Positions 45,262-57,540 of a stretch of 64,000 bases of DNA are shown piece by piece. Below the pieces are notes generated by a model. That model had not been told where the DNA came from. It searched no databases and saw nothing but the letters and a program-made list of their open reading frames with translations. This DNA is from Warburgia ugandensis (Eukaryota > Streptophyta > Magnoliopsida > Canellales > Canellaceae), in the NCBI GenBank assembly GCA_035236585.1, contig CP141127.1:69049495-69113494 (forward strand), written 5' to 3'. The stretch's first letter is position 1, and each line of letters opens with the position of its first letter. A program made the translations under genes and the position numbers.

Positions 45262-47745
45262 CTAGGATGAACACTTGAACCACTTGATATTGGTATGCCA
45301 GACTTTGAGGAGCCAAAGTTGTTCGCCAATTCTAAAAAGTGTGCTTTTATTACATCTCACGTAATCTGCTTAGGGTTTATTTTTTCCTCACAAGGAATGA
45401 AGGCAGATCCAACTAAGATAAAGGCCCTTGTGGACTGGCCAGAACCAAGAATATCCACGAAGTGCATAGCTTTCATTGCCTTGCTACTCTTTACAGCTAT
45501 TTCATTTGTGGCTTTACCTCAATTATAGCCCCCCATTATTGATTGTATTAAAAAGGAAGAACTCAGATGGTGCAAGAGCACACCCAAAGCATTCGTGGAG
45601 GTTAAGTTTAGACTAGTGGAAGCTCCCATCATGCTCCTCCTTCATTTCTCCAAAAGATTTTTAAGTTGCATTTGATGCGATTGGCATAGGCATAGGTGGA
45701 GTCCTAAGCCAAGAAGGGCATCATATGGCTTATTTAAGTGAAAAACTTAATGATGCCAAGTGAAACTATTCTACCTACGACAAAGAATTCTATGCTGTAG
45801 TCCAGGCCTTACAATATTGGAGGCATTACCACCTCCCGTAGGAATGCGTCCTATTCTCAATCGCAATATCACCTGGCTTCGGGCTTTGACGATCTGGACC
45901 ATACTAAAACAAAACCACTTGTTATAGACTTTTACTAGAAACTAGAGGTGAACAATGCAGCGCAACATGGATTTGACTCTTTTTCCTCTCGGGATGGGGG
46001 ATCCAAGCTATTCTTTTTTATATGGTAATGCTAGGTTTGGAAGAATTTCACCTTTTGCCCTTCTACTCTGACCGTGAGGCCTTGAAATACCTCAATTAGT
46101 AGAAGCATCTGAATTCGAGGCACACAAAGTGGGTACAATTCTTACAAGTCTGCACCTTCGTCCTAAGCTATGTAGTTACAGGCACAAGGGGTGTGACTTA
46201 CGCTTGGAGGTACTATGCATGCCTAGTTGCACTACTTATTTTCCAAGCTCAAAATTAAAATATTAATTAAATATTAACTATATAATATAGACATACATAC
46301 ATATATAATATAAGTTAGATTTTTTTATAAAAGGAGGGGCCAAAATTGATAATGGCACCCTAAAAAATAAAACGGATCCAAGTCAGATATGATGAAGAAA
46401 ACGAGAAAAACATGAGAGAAAGAGTTGACGCTCTACCCCCTCACCGCCATTTTCATTGGAGTGTTCAGTTTTTTGTCCAAATCTGCATTTTCCTTTCCCC
46501 TCATGCTCCCTTCTTACATGTTCTCATGTTTGACGAAGTAAAATCAATGATTGATGATTGTAGATTTATCTGGCACTTGGAATTGGGGGTGCAAAAGTTG
46601 CCAGGCGAGCCAGGCACAACTAGTCGTGCCTAATCACACTATGACTTTTCACCCTTGTGACTACCCATAGTAGAGTCGTTCCTGTGATTACATAGGTCCT
46701 AAGACATAAGGTTGGGTCAGAAAATAAGCTTGCTAATGCGCTGAATCGGAAAGTCACTCTCTTACATCTTAAGTGTGGAAGCGGCTAAGTTTGAGAAGGT
46801 AAGGGGAACTATCCTTCTTGTCCTGACTTTGGGGACATTTATAAGGCCCTGAATTCTTCCCCATACCAGTCCACAAGTGATCTTACCCTTAGAGATGGTT
46901 ACCTCTTCAAAGGGAGCAAACTTTATATTCCCCAAACTTCACTATGTGAGTTTCTTATTTGGAAACTCCATACGGGCTGAATAGGAGGGCATTTTGGTCC
47001 AAGGATAGATTCTATTGGCCCATCTTATGAAAGGATGTGGTCGAGACACTCAAGCAATGTCGCACTTTCCAGATGGCCAAGCAACAAAAATAGAATACTA
47101 GACTTTATACTTCTTTGCTTGTGCCATATGCTCCTAGTAGGATATTAGTATGGACTTTGTGCTTAGGCTCCCTCTTATAATTAGAAAATATGACTCCATC
47201 TTTGTGGTAGTGGACAACTTTTTCAAAATGGCCAACTTCATTCCCTGCACCATGACTCCTAATGCCTCAAAGATGGCAGGGATTTTCTTTTTAGAGGTGG
47301 TCCACCTCCATGGTTTGCCCAAAACCATAGTGTCTCACTGTGATGTTAGATTCACTAGTTATTTCTAGAAGACACTGTGGCATAGGAAGGGTATTAGGCT
47401 TCAGTTTTTGACTACTTGTCACCCTTAAACAGATGGACACACTAAAGTAGTTTATTGGAGCCTAGGTAACTTGTGGGGATGCTTAATCGGAGAGAGTGTG
47501 CGCAATTGGGATTAGGTCCTTCTTATAGCCGAGTTTGCTTATAATAGTTCAGTTAATAAGATTATAGGAAGGAGTCCATTCAGAATAGTTACAGGCTACA
47601 AACCGAGGATACTTGTGGACCTTGTCCTAGTGGACATTGCACAGAGGCTATTTGAATTTGCATTATCATTTGCACAGCACATTCATTCACTACATGCAGA
47701 TGTTAGGAACAAAATTGAGGCAAGTAATTTAAAATATAAAGCCTC
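45262..47745 (+). pseudogene. Ty3/gypsy pol fragment: RT end, RNase H, integrase
   Basis: It begins within RT (LFANSKKCAFITSHVICLGF...GMKADPTKIKALVDWPEP, 45318-45450). RNase H follows (FDAIGIGIG.VLSQEG, YDKEFYAVVQAL.YWRHY; then YSDREALKYLN.....SRHTKWVQFLQ). After the hAT MITE the frame resumes as VLRHKVGSENKLANALNRK. The integrase zinc-binding region is next (TLREGYLF-like, GGHFG, FYWP, CRTFQMAKQQK). The catalytic core has MDFVLRLPL....[39 protein letters not shown] and H..TDGHTKVV, then EFAYNSSVN..IGRSPF and VTGY. The conserved D of the SDRD motif is replaced by Cys in SHCDVRF. Many stops and frameshifts are present. It is cut off at 47745 in the C-terminal part. Confidence 0.85.
46160..46703. 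mobile_element. 528-bp hAT MITE with perfect 8-bp target duplication
   Basis: GTCCTAAG lies at 46160-46167 and 46696-46703. The element (46168-46695) has inverted ends CTATGTAGTTACAGGCAC and, from the right, CTATGTAATCACAGGAAC, matching at 15 of 18 positions. It splits a gypsy RNase H frame exactly, and the frame reads on across the right duplication as VLRHKVGSENK. An 8-bp duplication with short inverted ends is the signature of the hAT superfamily. It has no transposase. Its ends resemble those of the 4.2-kb hAT at 57172-61367. A near-palindrome centred on ACTAGT (46613-46630) lies near the right end. Confidence 0.85.
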
Positions 47746-47746
47746 A

Positions 47747-48350
47747 TGTTTTAGGAAATTAGATTTATTTCCTTAGTTATTAGGATCTTTTTTTAATACA
47801 TAACCTACTTGATTTGTTTCCTTAGTTACTAGGATCATTTTTTATTATGTAATCTCTCTAAATAGGATTCCATTTAATAAGGAGAGGATTTATTTATTTA
47901 TTTATTTCTTTCTTATATCTTTGTGATCTTCAAGATTGGGAATCCTCCTAATTCTTGAAAGGAAATAAACCCTCTATATATGCATTGAGTATGCCACCCG
48001 AGGAGAGTAGTTTACATTCAATAATAACTTTAGTGTCTTTGCTATTCTTGTGTTGAATCACAAAGACCTCTAAAGATGGAGTCTAGGGGATGTTGACTTT
48101 CCTCTGTCGGTGTTTTCTGATGTTGCTCCATAGAGACGAACTTATGCCGATCTAAAAGTGGAGATCTTGTCTCTTAGCATAGAGTGGGTAAGTTTCTTAT
48201 TCTACCTTGCTTCAGTTATTTAACCTTACCTTTGCTGCATTTTGAGCAAACTAGTCTTCTATATTACTTTGATCAAACCTGCCTACTTTTTCCTGTGTTT
48301 TTCCCTTTTGTATGCAGCCCTAGCTGTAAGTACTGGCTGCCTAATGAATG
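47747..48350 (+). mobile_element. Possible LTR remnant
   Basis: TGTTTTAGGAAATTAG starts right where the gypsy integrase stops. Farther in are repeated CCTTAGTTA.TAGGATC phrases (47771-47790, 47820-47836), a TATATATGCATTGAG core promoter-like phrase (about 47975-47990) and a polyadenylation-like CATTCAATAATAAC. These are typical of copia LTRs, but no partner or target duplication was found. Confidence 0.35.
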
Positions 48351-48547
48351 TTAACGGTGAAGGGGTTTCTAAAAGGTGGCTGGTAGGTTTAGTGAGATAG
48401 TTTTGACTTAAGTTGAATAGGATTAATTATGGCTGGGTACCTCCTGATTAACGTTCTAGGATTCCTCAAGAGTATCTAATTGGATTGAATCTTTCTAATT
48501 GCTTTCTAAAATTATACCGAGGGCTAAGTCTAGATCTCTCTTGCATT

Positions 48548-50455
48548 AGTATGGCTCATAAGTTTTATACCTTGATAATTAGGGCAACTCTATATGTCTC
48601 CTTTATTATTATAAATTGGTACAATAGAGCTTTTCTTCCATTTATCTGGCATTTTCTTCAATTTTACAATCTTGTTAAACAATTTTGTCAACCAAACTAC
48701 TCTAGTATATCCCACATACTTCCAAACCTCTACTAGTATACTATCGGGCCCTAGGGCCTTTCTTGATTTCATCTTTTCAAGGCCTCTTTCTCTTTTGGTA
48801 TTCTAATCCTACGGTTGTATCTATAATGTCCAATGTTATTTGCGTTAACAATACTTTCAATCTCTATGTTCTCAGGGTAATTATCATTTAGTAATTTTTC
48901 CACCTTTGTTTGATCTCATCATCTTTTACTAGTACCCCTTCGATTATCACTTCGAATGCACTTAACATTGATTAAGTCGTTAATCATCTTTTCTCTTACT
49001 TTTGCAAGTTTAAACACATCTTTCTCACATTCTGTTGATCCCAATCTATTGTATAGACCATTATATGCCATGAGTTTAGCCTCACTACTCTTTTAGCAAC
49101 CTTTTTAGCATTCTCATATTGCTCAAAGTTTTATTATTTTTACTCCTTTGCCATACTTTAAAACGCACCCGTTTCTCTTTAATAACTTTTTGCACTTTGT
49201 CACTCCATCAAGTTTCCTTTATTGCTTTCCTTTACCTTTAGATACTCCTAGTACATCTTTTGCCACTTTCTTAATGGACTAGTGTTTACTTCTGTTTCAT
49301 TGTTTCAATTTCCTTGTACCATTAACTTGTTTGTAAATGATGTTATCTTCTCTCCTTTTAAGTTCCACCAATTGAACACCTACTAAGTTAGTTTCTTTTC
49401 TTCCATATTTTGATGTAGATATCTATAACTATTAACCTATGTTATGAGGTTAGACTGTCATTGGGTATCACCTTACAATCCTTATACATTGATCTTTCAG
49501 TATTCCTAAGTAGAAAAAAGTTTATTTTGCTTTTATATGGTCTACTTTTAAATGTTAATAAGTGTTCATCCCTCTTCTTAAAGTAGGTGTTTGCTATAGT
49601 TAGCATATATGCCAAGGGAAAATCGAGGATAGCTTCCTCCATATCATTCTTGCTCCAATACCGTACCCTCTATGTACCCTATCATATCCTTCCTTTTCTT
49701 TTCCCATATGACCATTAAAGTCCGATCCTATAAATACCCCCTTTGTGTTGAGAATTTCTTATATGACTACTTCCATATCTTCCCAGAACTATGTCTTGAT
49801 TCTATCTCCTAACCCTACTTGTGGTACATATTCCTTTATAATATTTATGATCTTCTCTCCTTGAACAAGTGTTTTAAGTTCCACAACTTTATCCTTAAAT
49901 TCTTTATCTACCACTATCCCTACGCCATATTTATTATTGTCCTTTCTTATGTGCCAGAGCTCTACCCATTAATTTCCCTAGTTTTAGTCCCTTTTCACTT
50001 GTTTTATGGGATATAAGAAATGTTAATTCTCCCATGTTTCGTTGCATCTACTACAAACTCTTACATATTAATGTGCCTATATCCCATGTGGTGATAGCCT
50101 ATTTATCCGCGCACTTCCCAAACGGTGGGATAACCCATGCCTACTTTTCATTGTACCTGGGTTCTGATGCAGCTTGTCATTTTCGAGGGAACACCCTAGC
50201 AACCCTTGCCTATTTTTCTACTGCACCCTTCATATGATGTAGTGCATCACTTCAAGGGGAACACCTAGCAGCCCTTGTCCATTTTCCCCTGCATCTAGGA
50301 TCCGATGAATGCATCACTTACAAGGAATGCGCTAGCCTGATGGAATGTCAAATATTGATTCATGCATGGGGTTTGCCAAGAGTTTTACTTGCCAGCTGGC
50401 ATTTGATGCAAAAGCCTCCCCCTCTATCCAAGCTTGGGACTGGCTGCGATGAAAC
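48548..50455 (-). pseudogene. RTE-type LINE: 5' UTR, endonuclease and RT N-terminal part, minus strand
   Basis: On the minus strand the 5' end has TCGCAGCC.GTCCCAAGCT and GGGGGAGGCTTTTGCATC (about 50455-50400), a start I recall from plant RTE LINEs. A 69-bp tandem repeat follows. The endonuclease includes LDFPLAYMLTIANTYFKKR (49642 downward) and YKSKINFFLL, where the usual catalytic Asp of QIDFF is Asn. After a linker (AKVREKMINDLINVKC) comes the RT start: KSRKALGPDSILVEVWK, TKLFNKIVKLKKMPD.WK.S..VPIYNNKGDI, and Y.GIKLMSHT at about 48548. Alignment ends there. It fits as the 5' part of the LINE whose 3' half is at 42610-41528. Confidence 0.75.
50141..50340 (-). repeat. Three-unit 69-bp tandem repeat in the LINE 5' UTR
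   Basis: Units begin near 50141, 50210 and 50279. Each has a C-rich start (CTA/CATTTT...), a GATGCA/GTGCATCACTT part and GGGAACACCCTAGCA(A/G)CCCTTG. The plus-strand LINE copy has about one and a half units at 43520-43613. Such 5' monomers may carry the LINE promoter. Confidence 0.7.
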
Positions 50456-52991
50456 CATATATGACTAAAAATGGAAAAGAAATAGTACTAGCTGATACTT
50501 ATGGAAAGAAAAACTATGCAAGTTCAAAACAAATATATATAACCAACTATGAGACATTCACCACACACCAAATGCATAGAACATGTACAGCTTCCTCCCA
50601 AAAATTATATAATTCTGTTTATAACAATATGCCAGATTATAGCATACCTAATTGCATAAACCGGATTATATAAGCTTTTCTAATTGGCTCCTAAGTTCTT
50701 GTAATAAGCTGGCGTAATCAGATAAATAGAATTGTATAAAGCCTTCCCAACTATCTGCCACGGGCCAAACTACTGCACTGAGAATTGATTACAGATAAGC
50801 ACTACCCCAACACCTTATCAATGACTCATTTGAATCTTATGCATAACTAGCTAAAAATATCCTCTCAATGTGCTCCAGCATGATCAAGTGCATCAGCTGC
50901 ATTATTAGCCCAGCACTTGAGATGCACAAAACTGACTTCTGGCCATTCAACCCAATCCTTCATCACCTCTGTCGCATACCAGAGCATCCAAGATACCACA
51001 TAGCCAGTGTTCATCCATCTATTTGCATTCATTGAGTCAGCCTCTATAATAAGAGGGGTTATAGAATTTTCACTCTGTTAGCCATTAGCTGCAGTTTCCA
51101 TTAATCTTATCAGTGTATGTGCTGTTTCATCTATTTGGATTATTTAGTTCAATCCCAGATTTTACGTCATCCATAATTTTGCTGCTCAGTTATTCAAAAT
51201 AAAGAAATACAGAACCACAACCCCTATTCAGATTTAACTGAAATTAACTTCACCAAATCTGAGTCTGGAACTGAATAATTGAAGCAAATAACTACCTTTA
51301 CTTAGACTTATTTTCAGCTTCTACTAAATAAAACCTGATAACATTTAACATAATCTACACAATTGTAAATAGTTAAAGAGGAAGCTGTAAAAGATATAAT
51401 AATGACGCATTGTTTGATTTTCTTGATGAGAGATGCATTTACGAGCGTGGCATAACTTATAGAGAAGTTTAAACGATACTGATTCTACCTACAATATGTA
51501 GCAAGAGCAGTCTGGGACTTTCTCATGGAAGATCTGCAAGCCCAGGGAAAATGGGCAAAACCTGCATGCCACAACTGAAGAATTATCAATCATGCTGTAC
51601 ATACTGATGGAGAGTTCTGACATACATTCTGCGAATATGTTCAGATGTTAACGAAAAGCTTATTAATGTTCAAGATTTGTGTCTATCATTATTGAACAAT
51701 AGTTCTCCAATCCATGTTAACCTCAACCTCTAGCCTGTTCTTGTATCCTACAACTGAAATATCTAGATCCCCAACTACATGAATCACAGGATACAAAATA
51801 ATAATGGGGGCTCTCTCTTTTACAGATAATGAGGAAAAGCAATAATATCTGAAGTTAGGAAATAATGGTTCAGTTTGTGATATATATTGACAGAAGCATC
51901 AGGCTCTTATAATTTCAGTTTATGATATATATGGACAGACCTCAGCATCGTCCAACTACCTGTCACTGAGAGCTGTATGATTAGAATTAGTTATTTCTGG
52001 GTTAAATTTCTTCTTGGAGGTTGATGTTACATTGTTAAGCCTTTGGTCCTAAATCAAGTCCTGCAATCAAGCAACGGTTGAAACACACTAAACTTTAATT
52101 AATTGGTAAGACAATTGAATGAAACTCATTGAACTCGAACTCCGTTTTCCCTGCATTAATAGGTGACTAAATCAGAATACAAAAAAGAAAACAGAAGTTA
52201 CTGAATCATTTTTACCTAATATTCTCAATAATACTAGAAATTCTTTCTAGCGTCTGTTGTTGAAAAGAATCTAGACTCCCCTTGAAGAATCTTGGCTCTC
52301 ACAGAATGGCACATTGCTTCTTGGTAAAAGAATCTCATTTCATCATATCTTTCATATGTTTTAGCTTTGTTGGAAAGATGAAAACTGTTATATACTCAAA
52401 AAGTTCTCAACTATTTAAGTCCTCTTGCAACTTGAGACTTCATGTAACTAGCTGGTTATCAAAGTGCTTAATTGTTTGCCTAGGGACGCAAATACTTCGC
52501 TTACTAGTAGTTGAAATGTACCAAAGTTCAACTACAGATGCTACCCGTGTTGAATTGTACACATGAAGCAAGGGCTTTGTTGTTCAACAATTCCATTCTG
52601 AATCGAGACATTAGACTTGAACTTGTCAACTCATCCCCTTTGTGGGTGATACCTAATGTATGAGTAATTTGGGACTGGATTTGACTTGGTAAGAGATTCA
52701 TATGCTCAGACTATGTTTTCATCTGAGTTTATTAGCTTTTATTCTACACTTATTATAAAAAACGTTAGCAGGTCTTGAGGCAGGATAGTTTCAGAACTGT
52801 CTAACAAATTTTCTGGAGTTAAAAATTGAATCCTAAGTAACAAACAAAAGAAGAAAGTTAGTATTGAGAAAAACCAAACTCTAACACTGCAGGAGTTCAC
52901 AAAATGCAATTTGAGAATTTGAGCTACAATGCAAACAAGATCTCAAATGATGAAAGTAATCAAGATTTATATGTGAAATAGGTAAATTGAA

Positions 52992-53050
<59 letters not shown>

Positions 53051-54185
53051 CTCTGACTGTTTGGATTAATTTCCAAAAAAGCTGTGCTTCTTTGTGATCA
53101 ATTTTAAAACACTTCATAGTGAAGAATTCACTAGGGAGGTATATAATATTTCAGTTTGAAGAGTAACTAGTTCTTCTAATGATTGTCAAAGAAATAGCAA
53201 AAGCCAAAGGGGTTCCATAAAGGGGACCATATTGCATATTACAGTTATGCTTCTATTATGTGATTGGACTCATGGAAGACAGTTCAGAGCTTGTGAATCA
53301 AGTGTTTCCCTTATTTTTTTTCGAAGCATTTGGACGAGGTAATTAGGCATGGCCCATGCATTCACTGACAAATCTGATCAAATTAAACAGCAAATCACTT
53401 TCAACTGCAATGACCTAAGATGCTGCCATTTGCTGTGAAAATGAGCAAGAAATCACAGTTGGGACTAATGCTAGGTCAAGAACAAAGCATCTATGCAAGC
53501 AAGCTGTGTATAGGAGAAATCAGCGTGGGAAAACTTGCCTCTACTCGATCAACTCTTTTGAAGGAGAAATCAGCACATGAAGCTCCTGCGATGAGAGGGA
53601 GAAAGAGAACAGAATGGCTGCTACAGCTCAAAGGCTGTTTATGACCAACAAAAGGCCGGCCTCTTTCTATCACTAGAGAGACATTTTTGTGGCTCTTTTC
53701 TCTCAATAGAAATCAGCTGTTTTTACATTACAACTGTCTCTAGTTTCCGTCTCTACGGTTTTCACGATTCTTTTGCTTTTAAACCACCAACATGTTTTTG
53801 GTATAAGTCAAACATGTAAAATCCATGAAAACTAAAACCTGTAGCCACAAACATGAAATTTTGACCAAATTTTCCAATATCACCGGCCACTAATGTGGAT
53901 TTTCACCAAAATCCATTAAAACCCTCAAAATTGTGAAAACCCTGAACCTCTGCCCCCCTTATTTAAATAGATTTCCTAGGTGCATAGGAGGGAAATACAC
54001 ATCAACATCCATCTCAGAGGTTCTGATCATCTGCAGTTTCCTCTAGATTAAAGTAAAACTTTCTCACCATATTTTCATAATATGAAACTTAGACAGTTCG
54101 CGAGTTGAACAATCTCAGGCAAAGAATAAATAGAGTAAGTTCTTAAGTTCATTGAAAGTATTGGGCTTCCTCGAAGTACTTTTCT
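50456..54185. other. Non-coding stretch with no recognised gene
   Basis: It is probably intronic or intergenic to the DUF7953-like gene. No exon with similarity to the missing part of that gene is apparent. The longest frames (52282-52566, 53420-53644) lack family features. A GA microsatellite lies at 52995-53047. Confidence 0.4.
52995..53047. repeat. (GA)n microsatellite
   Basis: 53 bases of uninterrupted GA. The antisense Ser-Leu open frame across it is an artefact of the repeat. Confidence 0.95.
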
Positions 54186-54447
54186 AGAGGCCCAATTGTT
54201 CATGAACTCAAAGAGGCTTGCGTCCATCATCATCATCATCTTCTTCTTCTTGATCTGATTGCTCTCTTCTTTTCTTCTCTGTCAAAGTCTTTTTGCTTTT
54301 ACCTTTTGATGAACTACTCATACTCTGTTCAACTGTTTTTCTCTTCATGTGCAATTTCTAGAGCTTCTTGTTTGGCTTTGAGGTTTTGCTTGGAGATTTG
54401 GTGCTTTTGGGAGCAATGGATTTCTTTGAATCCTTTCTAGGAGCCAT
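54186..54447 (-). pseudogene. Post-pol ORF fragment of the copia element (envelope-like position)
   Basis: From an ATG at 54447 the frame runs 29 codons (MAPRKDSKKSIAPKS then a Lys/Ser/Pro-rich run) to a stop at 54358-54360. It then continues in frame with MKRKTVEQSMSSSSKGKSKK and an acidic (EEEDDDDG) tail. Lys/Ser-rich starts like this are usual in the ORF found downstream of pol in SIRE-type elements, sometimes called envelope-like. No membrane segment or signal is left. It lies about 575 bases downstream of the pol stop. What is left is too short to support a function. Confidence 0.4.
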
Positions 54448-55021
54448 GGTAGCAGAAGGAAAGAGGCCATAAGGATGATTTGTGATTGAGGATTTAGGGT
54501 TTGCAGTGACTGTTGAACTTGATTTTAGTGGATTAAATAGATGAAAATGGTGAAAGGGGTGTAATTGACAAGCTAATGAATGGGTTTAAGGGGTTCTTTG
54601 CAGATGTCAAAAATGGCTCAAAACTCTTCATGAACAGACACAAAATGACTGCCAGTTGTCAGGTTAGACAGTCGATTGTCATCCTCAACACTTAGAAAAT
54701 TTGGAGTGTGAGTCATTGAAACTTGGTTATTTCAGTAACCAGCTGTTTCTAACACACTCTGTAGAGATAAGGAAAACAGGCAGTTGGCTTCTAAGCTCTC
54801 AAAAGTTGGCTGCCTCTAAACAGACATGTACTGACCAACAAACCAACGTTCCAATCAATTTCCAAATTCTCATTAGTCTGTTGTGAAAAATGCTCAAAGT
54901 AAAGGCTTACTGTAGTTTTAAGACAATCGGCTTCTGTAACTTATGTCCGTTTTGAGTGATTTTTCAGTTTTTTGAAAACATTCAATCATCAAACATGAAA
55001 TAAGCATGGAAATCATTTTAA

Positions 55022-57171
55022 TCATGGACCTTCACTTCTACCTAATTCTCTCCTAATCATGCACAATCTATCATCATTGGATGGCTCAGTGAAAATGTCA
55101 GCCAATGTCTTCTTAATGCCACAAATTAAGCATGATATCACCTTTTTGCACATGTTCTGGAAGAAAATGATGTTTAATCTCAACATGCTTAGTCTTACGG
55201 TGTTGAATGAGATTCTTTAAGAGTTTGATAGCACTAGAGTTGTCATAATGGTAGTTATGTGATCAAAATACATGCCAGTATCTTCTTATCTAAAGTAATT
55301 GAGCACAACAACTACAAGTTGAGATGTATTCATCTTTTGTAGTTGAGGCTGGTAGAGAGTTTTGCTTATTTTAAAACAAAACAATCAACATGCTTCCAAG
55401 AAATCAACAAGTATCATGGGTGCTCTTTCTATCAATTCTACAAACACCATAGTTAGCATCATTATATGCATTCAAATGGAAAGAACTATTTATGTCATAC
55501 CATAGTTCAAGAAACGTGTGATCAAGATGTCTAAAGATCTTTTAATATTAATAATATGCGATTTCTTAGGATCAGATTGAAATCTAGCATATGCACACAC
55601 ACTGAATTGAATATTAGGCTTACTAACAGGAAGATATAATAATGGGCCAATCATGCCTCTATATTTTTTAATATAAGTACTCTTACCTCATTCATCCTTG
55701 TCAAGTTTCAAGGGTGGCTTCTTTTAGATGAAGATACCTTCTTGTGTTTGCTTCACTTGGAGTCTAAGGAAACAGTTGAGCTCACCCATTATGCTTACTT
55801 CAAATTTGCTTGCATACACTTGGAAAACTCCATGCACATGATTTCATCAGTAGCATTAAACACTCTAAACTACAAGAATTTCTTTCCCGTCGATTTTGGT
55901 ATAAAGAGTTGTGTCAACTTTCTTTCTTAAAAAACCATCGTCCATCAAAACTTGCTCAATCTTTCATACTAAGCTCTTGCACTTTGCCTTAAACCATAAG
56001 TTTTGGACAATTTGATAACATGTTCAGGAAACTTGGATTTTCAAAACCATGTAGTTGTTCAACATAAACCTCTTCATTTATAGAACTAAATAGAAAAGCA
56101 CTCTTTTCTTCTATTTGGTAAAGTTTGAAATCTTTGAAACATGCAACTGTAAGAATTATTCTACTTGCTTCTAACCTAGGTAAAAGTCTCAATAAAATCT
56201 ATTCTTCTGTTTGAGAATATCCTTGGGCCATTAACTTATCTTTGTTTTTAGTCAGTAGACCAAATTCATCAAGTTTTTAATGAAAATCCACTTTGTTCCA
56301 ATGATAGGTGATCATGAGGTCTAGAAACTCGAGCCCAAACTCCATTCTTTTCAAATTGGTTCAACTCTTCTAATATTGCCATTACCCAATCTACATGTTG
56401 CAGTGCATCATAAGCAATCTTCTAGTTCAATATGAGATAAGAATACAAGAAATTGACATAGTTTTCTTAAGTTGGCTCTTGTTCTTGCCTTATCCAATGG
56501 ATCTCCAATGATTTGGTCTTCTGGATGACCATGGGCATTCCCCTATTCCCTTGATGATGCTTGAAGTGGCTCTACTCATTGTGGTTGAGAATCCCCAGCA
56601 TCCTTTGTAGCAACTTCTTCTCCATTATTGTTGAGCTTCACCATGTCTTGCACAAGATCATCCTTATCGTCCTAGCTAAGTGGCTTTCTCAAAGAAGGGA
56701 AAGAATCACGATAGACAACAGAATGGCCTCTTCTACACAAGAATCTTCAAGTTAACGACTATATGATTTGCCATGCAAAGAATAACAAAGAAAGACATCA
56801 ATAGATTGTGCTTCAAACTTGCTAAGGTTATGCTTACCATTGTTCAAAATGAAACATTTGTGACCAAGTGCATTAAAGTATGAAACGCTGAGTATCCTAC
56901 CTTTCCAAAGTTCATAAGGAGTTCTTTTCAAAATAGGTCTCATGGTACATATGTTTGAAATATAACAAGTTGTGTTAACTGATTATGCCCAACAATATTT
57001 TGGCAAACCATTTTCATTCAACATGGTCCTACCAAGTTCTTTTAATGATCTGTTTTTCCTTTCAACAATAACATTTTGTTGAGAAGTCATTGGAGCAGAA
57101 AAGTTATGGTCATTTTCATCCTTTGAACTCCATTTTTCAAAATCTTGTTTATTGACTCTTTATCATCATCA
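55022..57171 (-). pseudogene. Copia pol, left part: integrase C-terminal half, reverse transcriptase, RNase H
   Basis: Reading leftward from the hAT insertion: the integrase core remnant (DFEKW......HNFSAP, QQN.IVERKNRSLKELGRTML) and integrase C-terminal domain (RPILKRTPYELWKGR...YF.ALGHKCFILN, 56943-56752). RT follows, with WARVSRPHDH and RLEASRIILTVACFKDFKLYQ...SAFL...INEEVYVEQLHGFENPSF (56192-55989). Where the YVDD catalytic box should be (about 55875), the sequence passes from ILVV directly to AT.EIMCMEFSKCMQ, so about ten codons with the active-site Asp pair are deleted. After MGELNCFLRLQVKQTQEGIF come RYRGMIGPLLYL-type sequence and a decayed RNase H, with a terminal IRRELG and a stop at 55022-55024. 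Non-functional. Confidence 0.8.
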
Positions 57172-57540
57172 CTATGTAGTTAGAGGCGCAAGGCGCACCT
57201 AGGCGCAAGGTGGTGCGCCTAGAGCCTGGAGCGCCTAGGTGCATGCCTGAATCACGAGGCACAAAATCACATATTTAATAATTAAAAAAATAACCGAAAA
57301 ACCATAAAAAATCCTAAAAAAAGTATTAATACATAGAAACATAATTCTATGATGAAATATCATCCAAACATGCAATTTTTAATGAACAAATAAGTCAAAT
57401 AACCTTTAAGAGTTTAAGACTACTCACCTTAATCATTTTTGAAGGGATCTTCAAGATTCAAATTATCATAAGAGCTATCATAATCCTTATCAACATATCT
57501 AGCGGGACCACCACCCTGACCTTGCAACTCCTTGGTGTCC

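Noticed and set aside
52881-53117. Antisense ORF with alternating Ser-Leu
   Set aside because: It is the GA microsatellite read in one frame.
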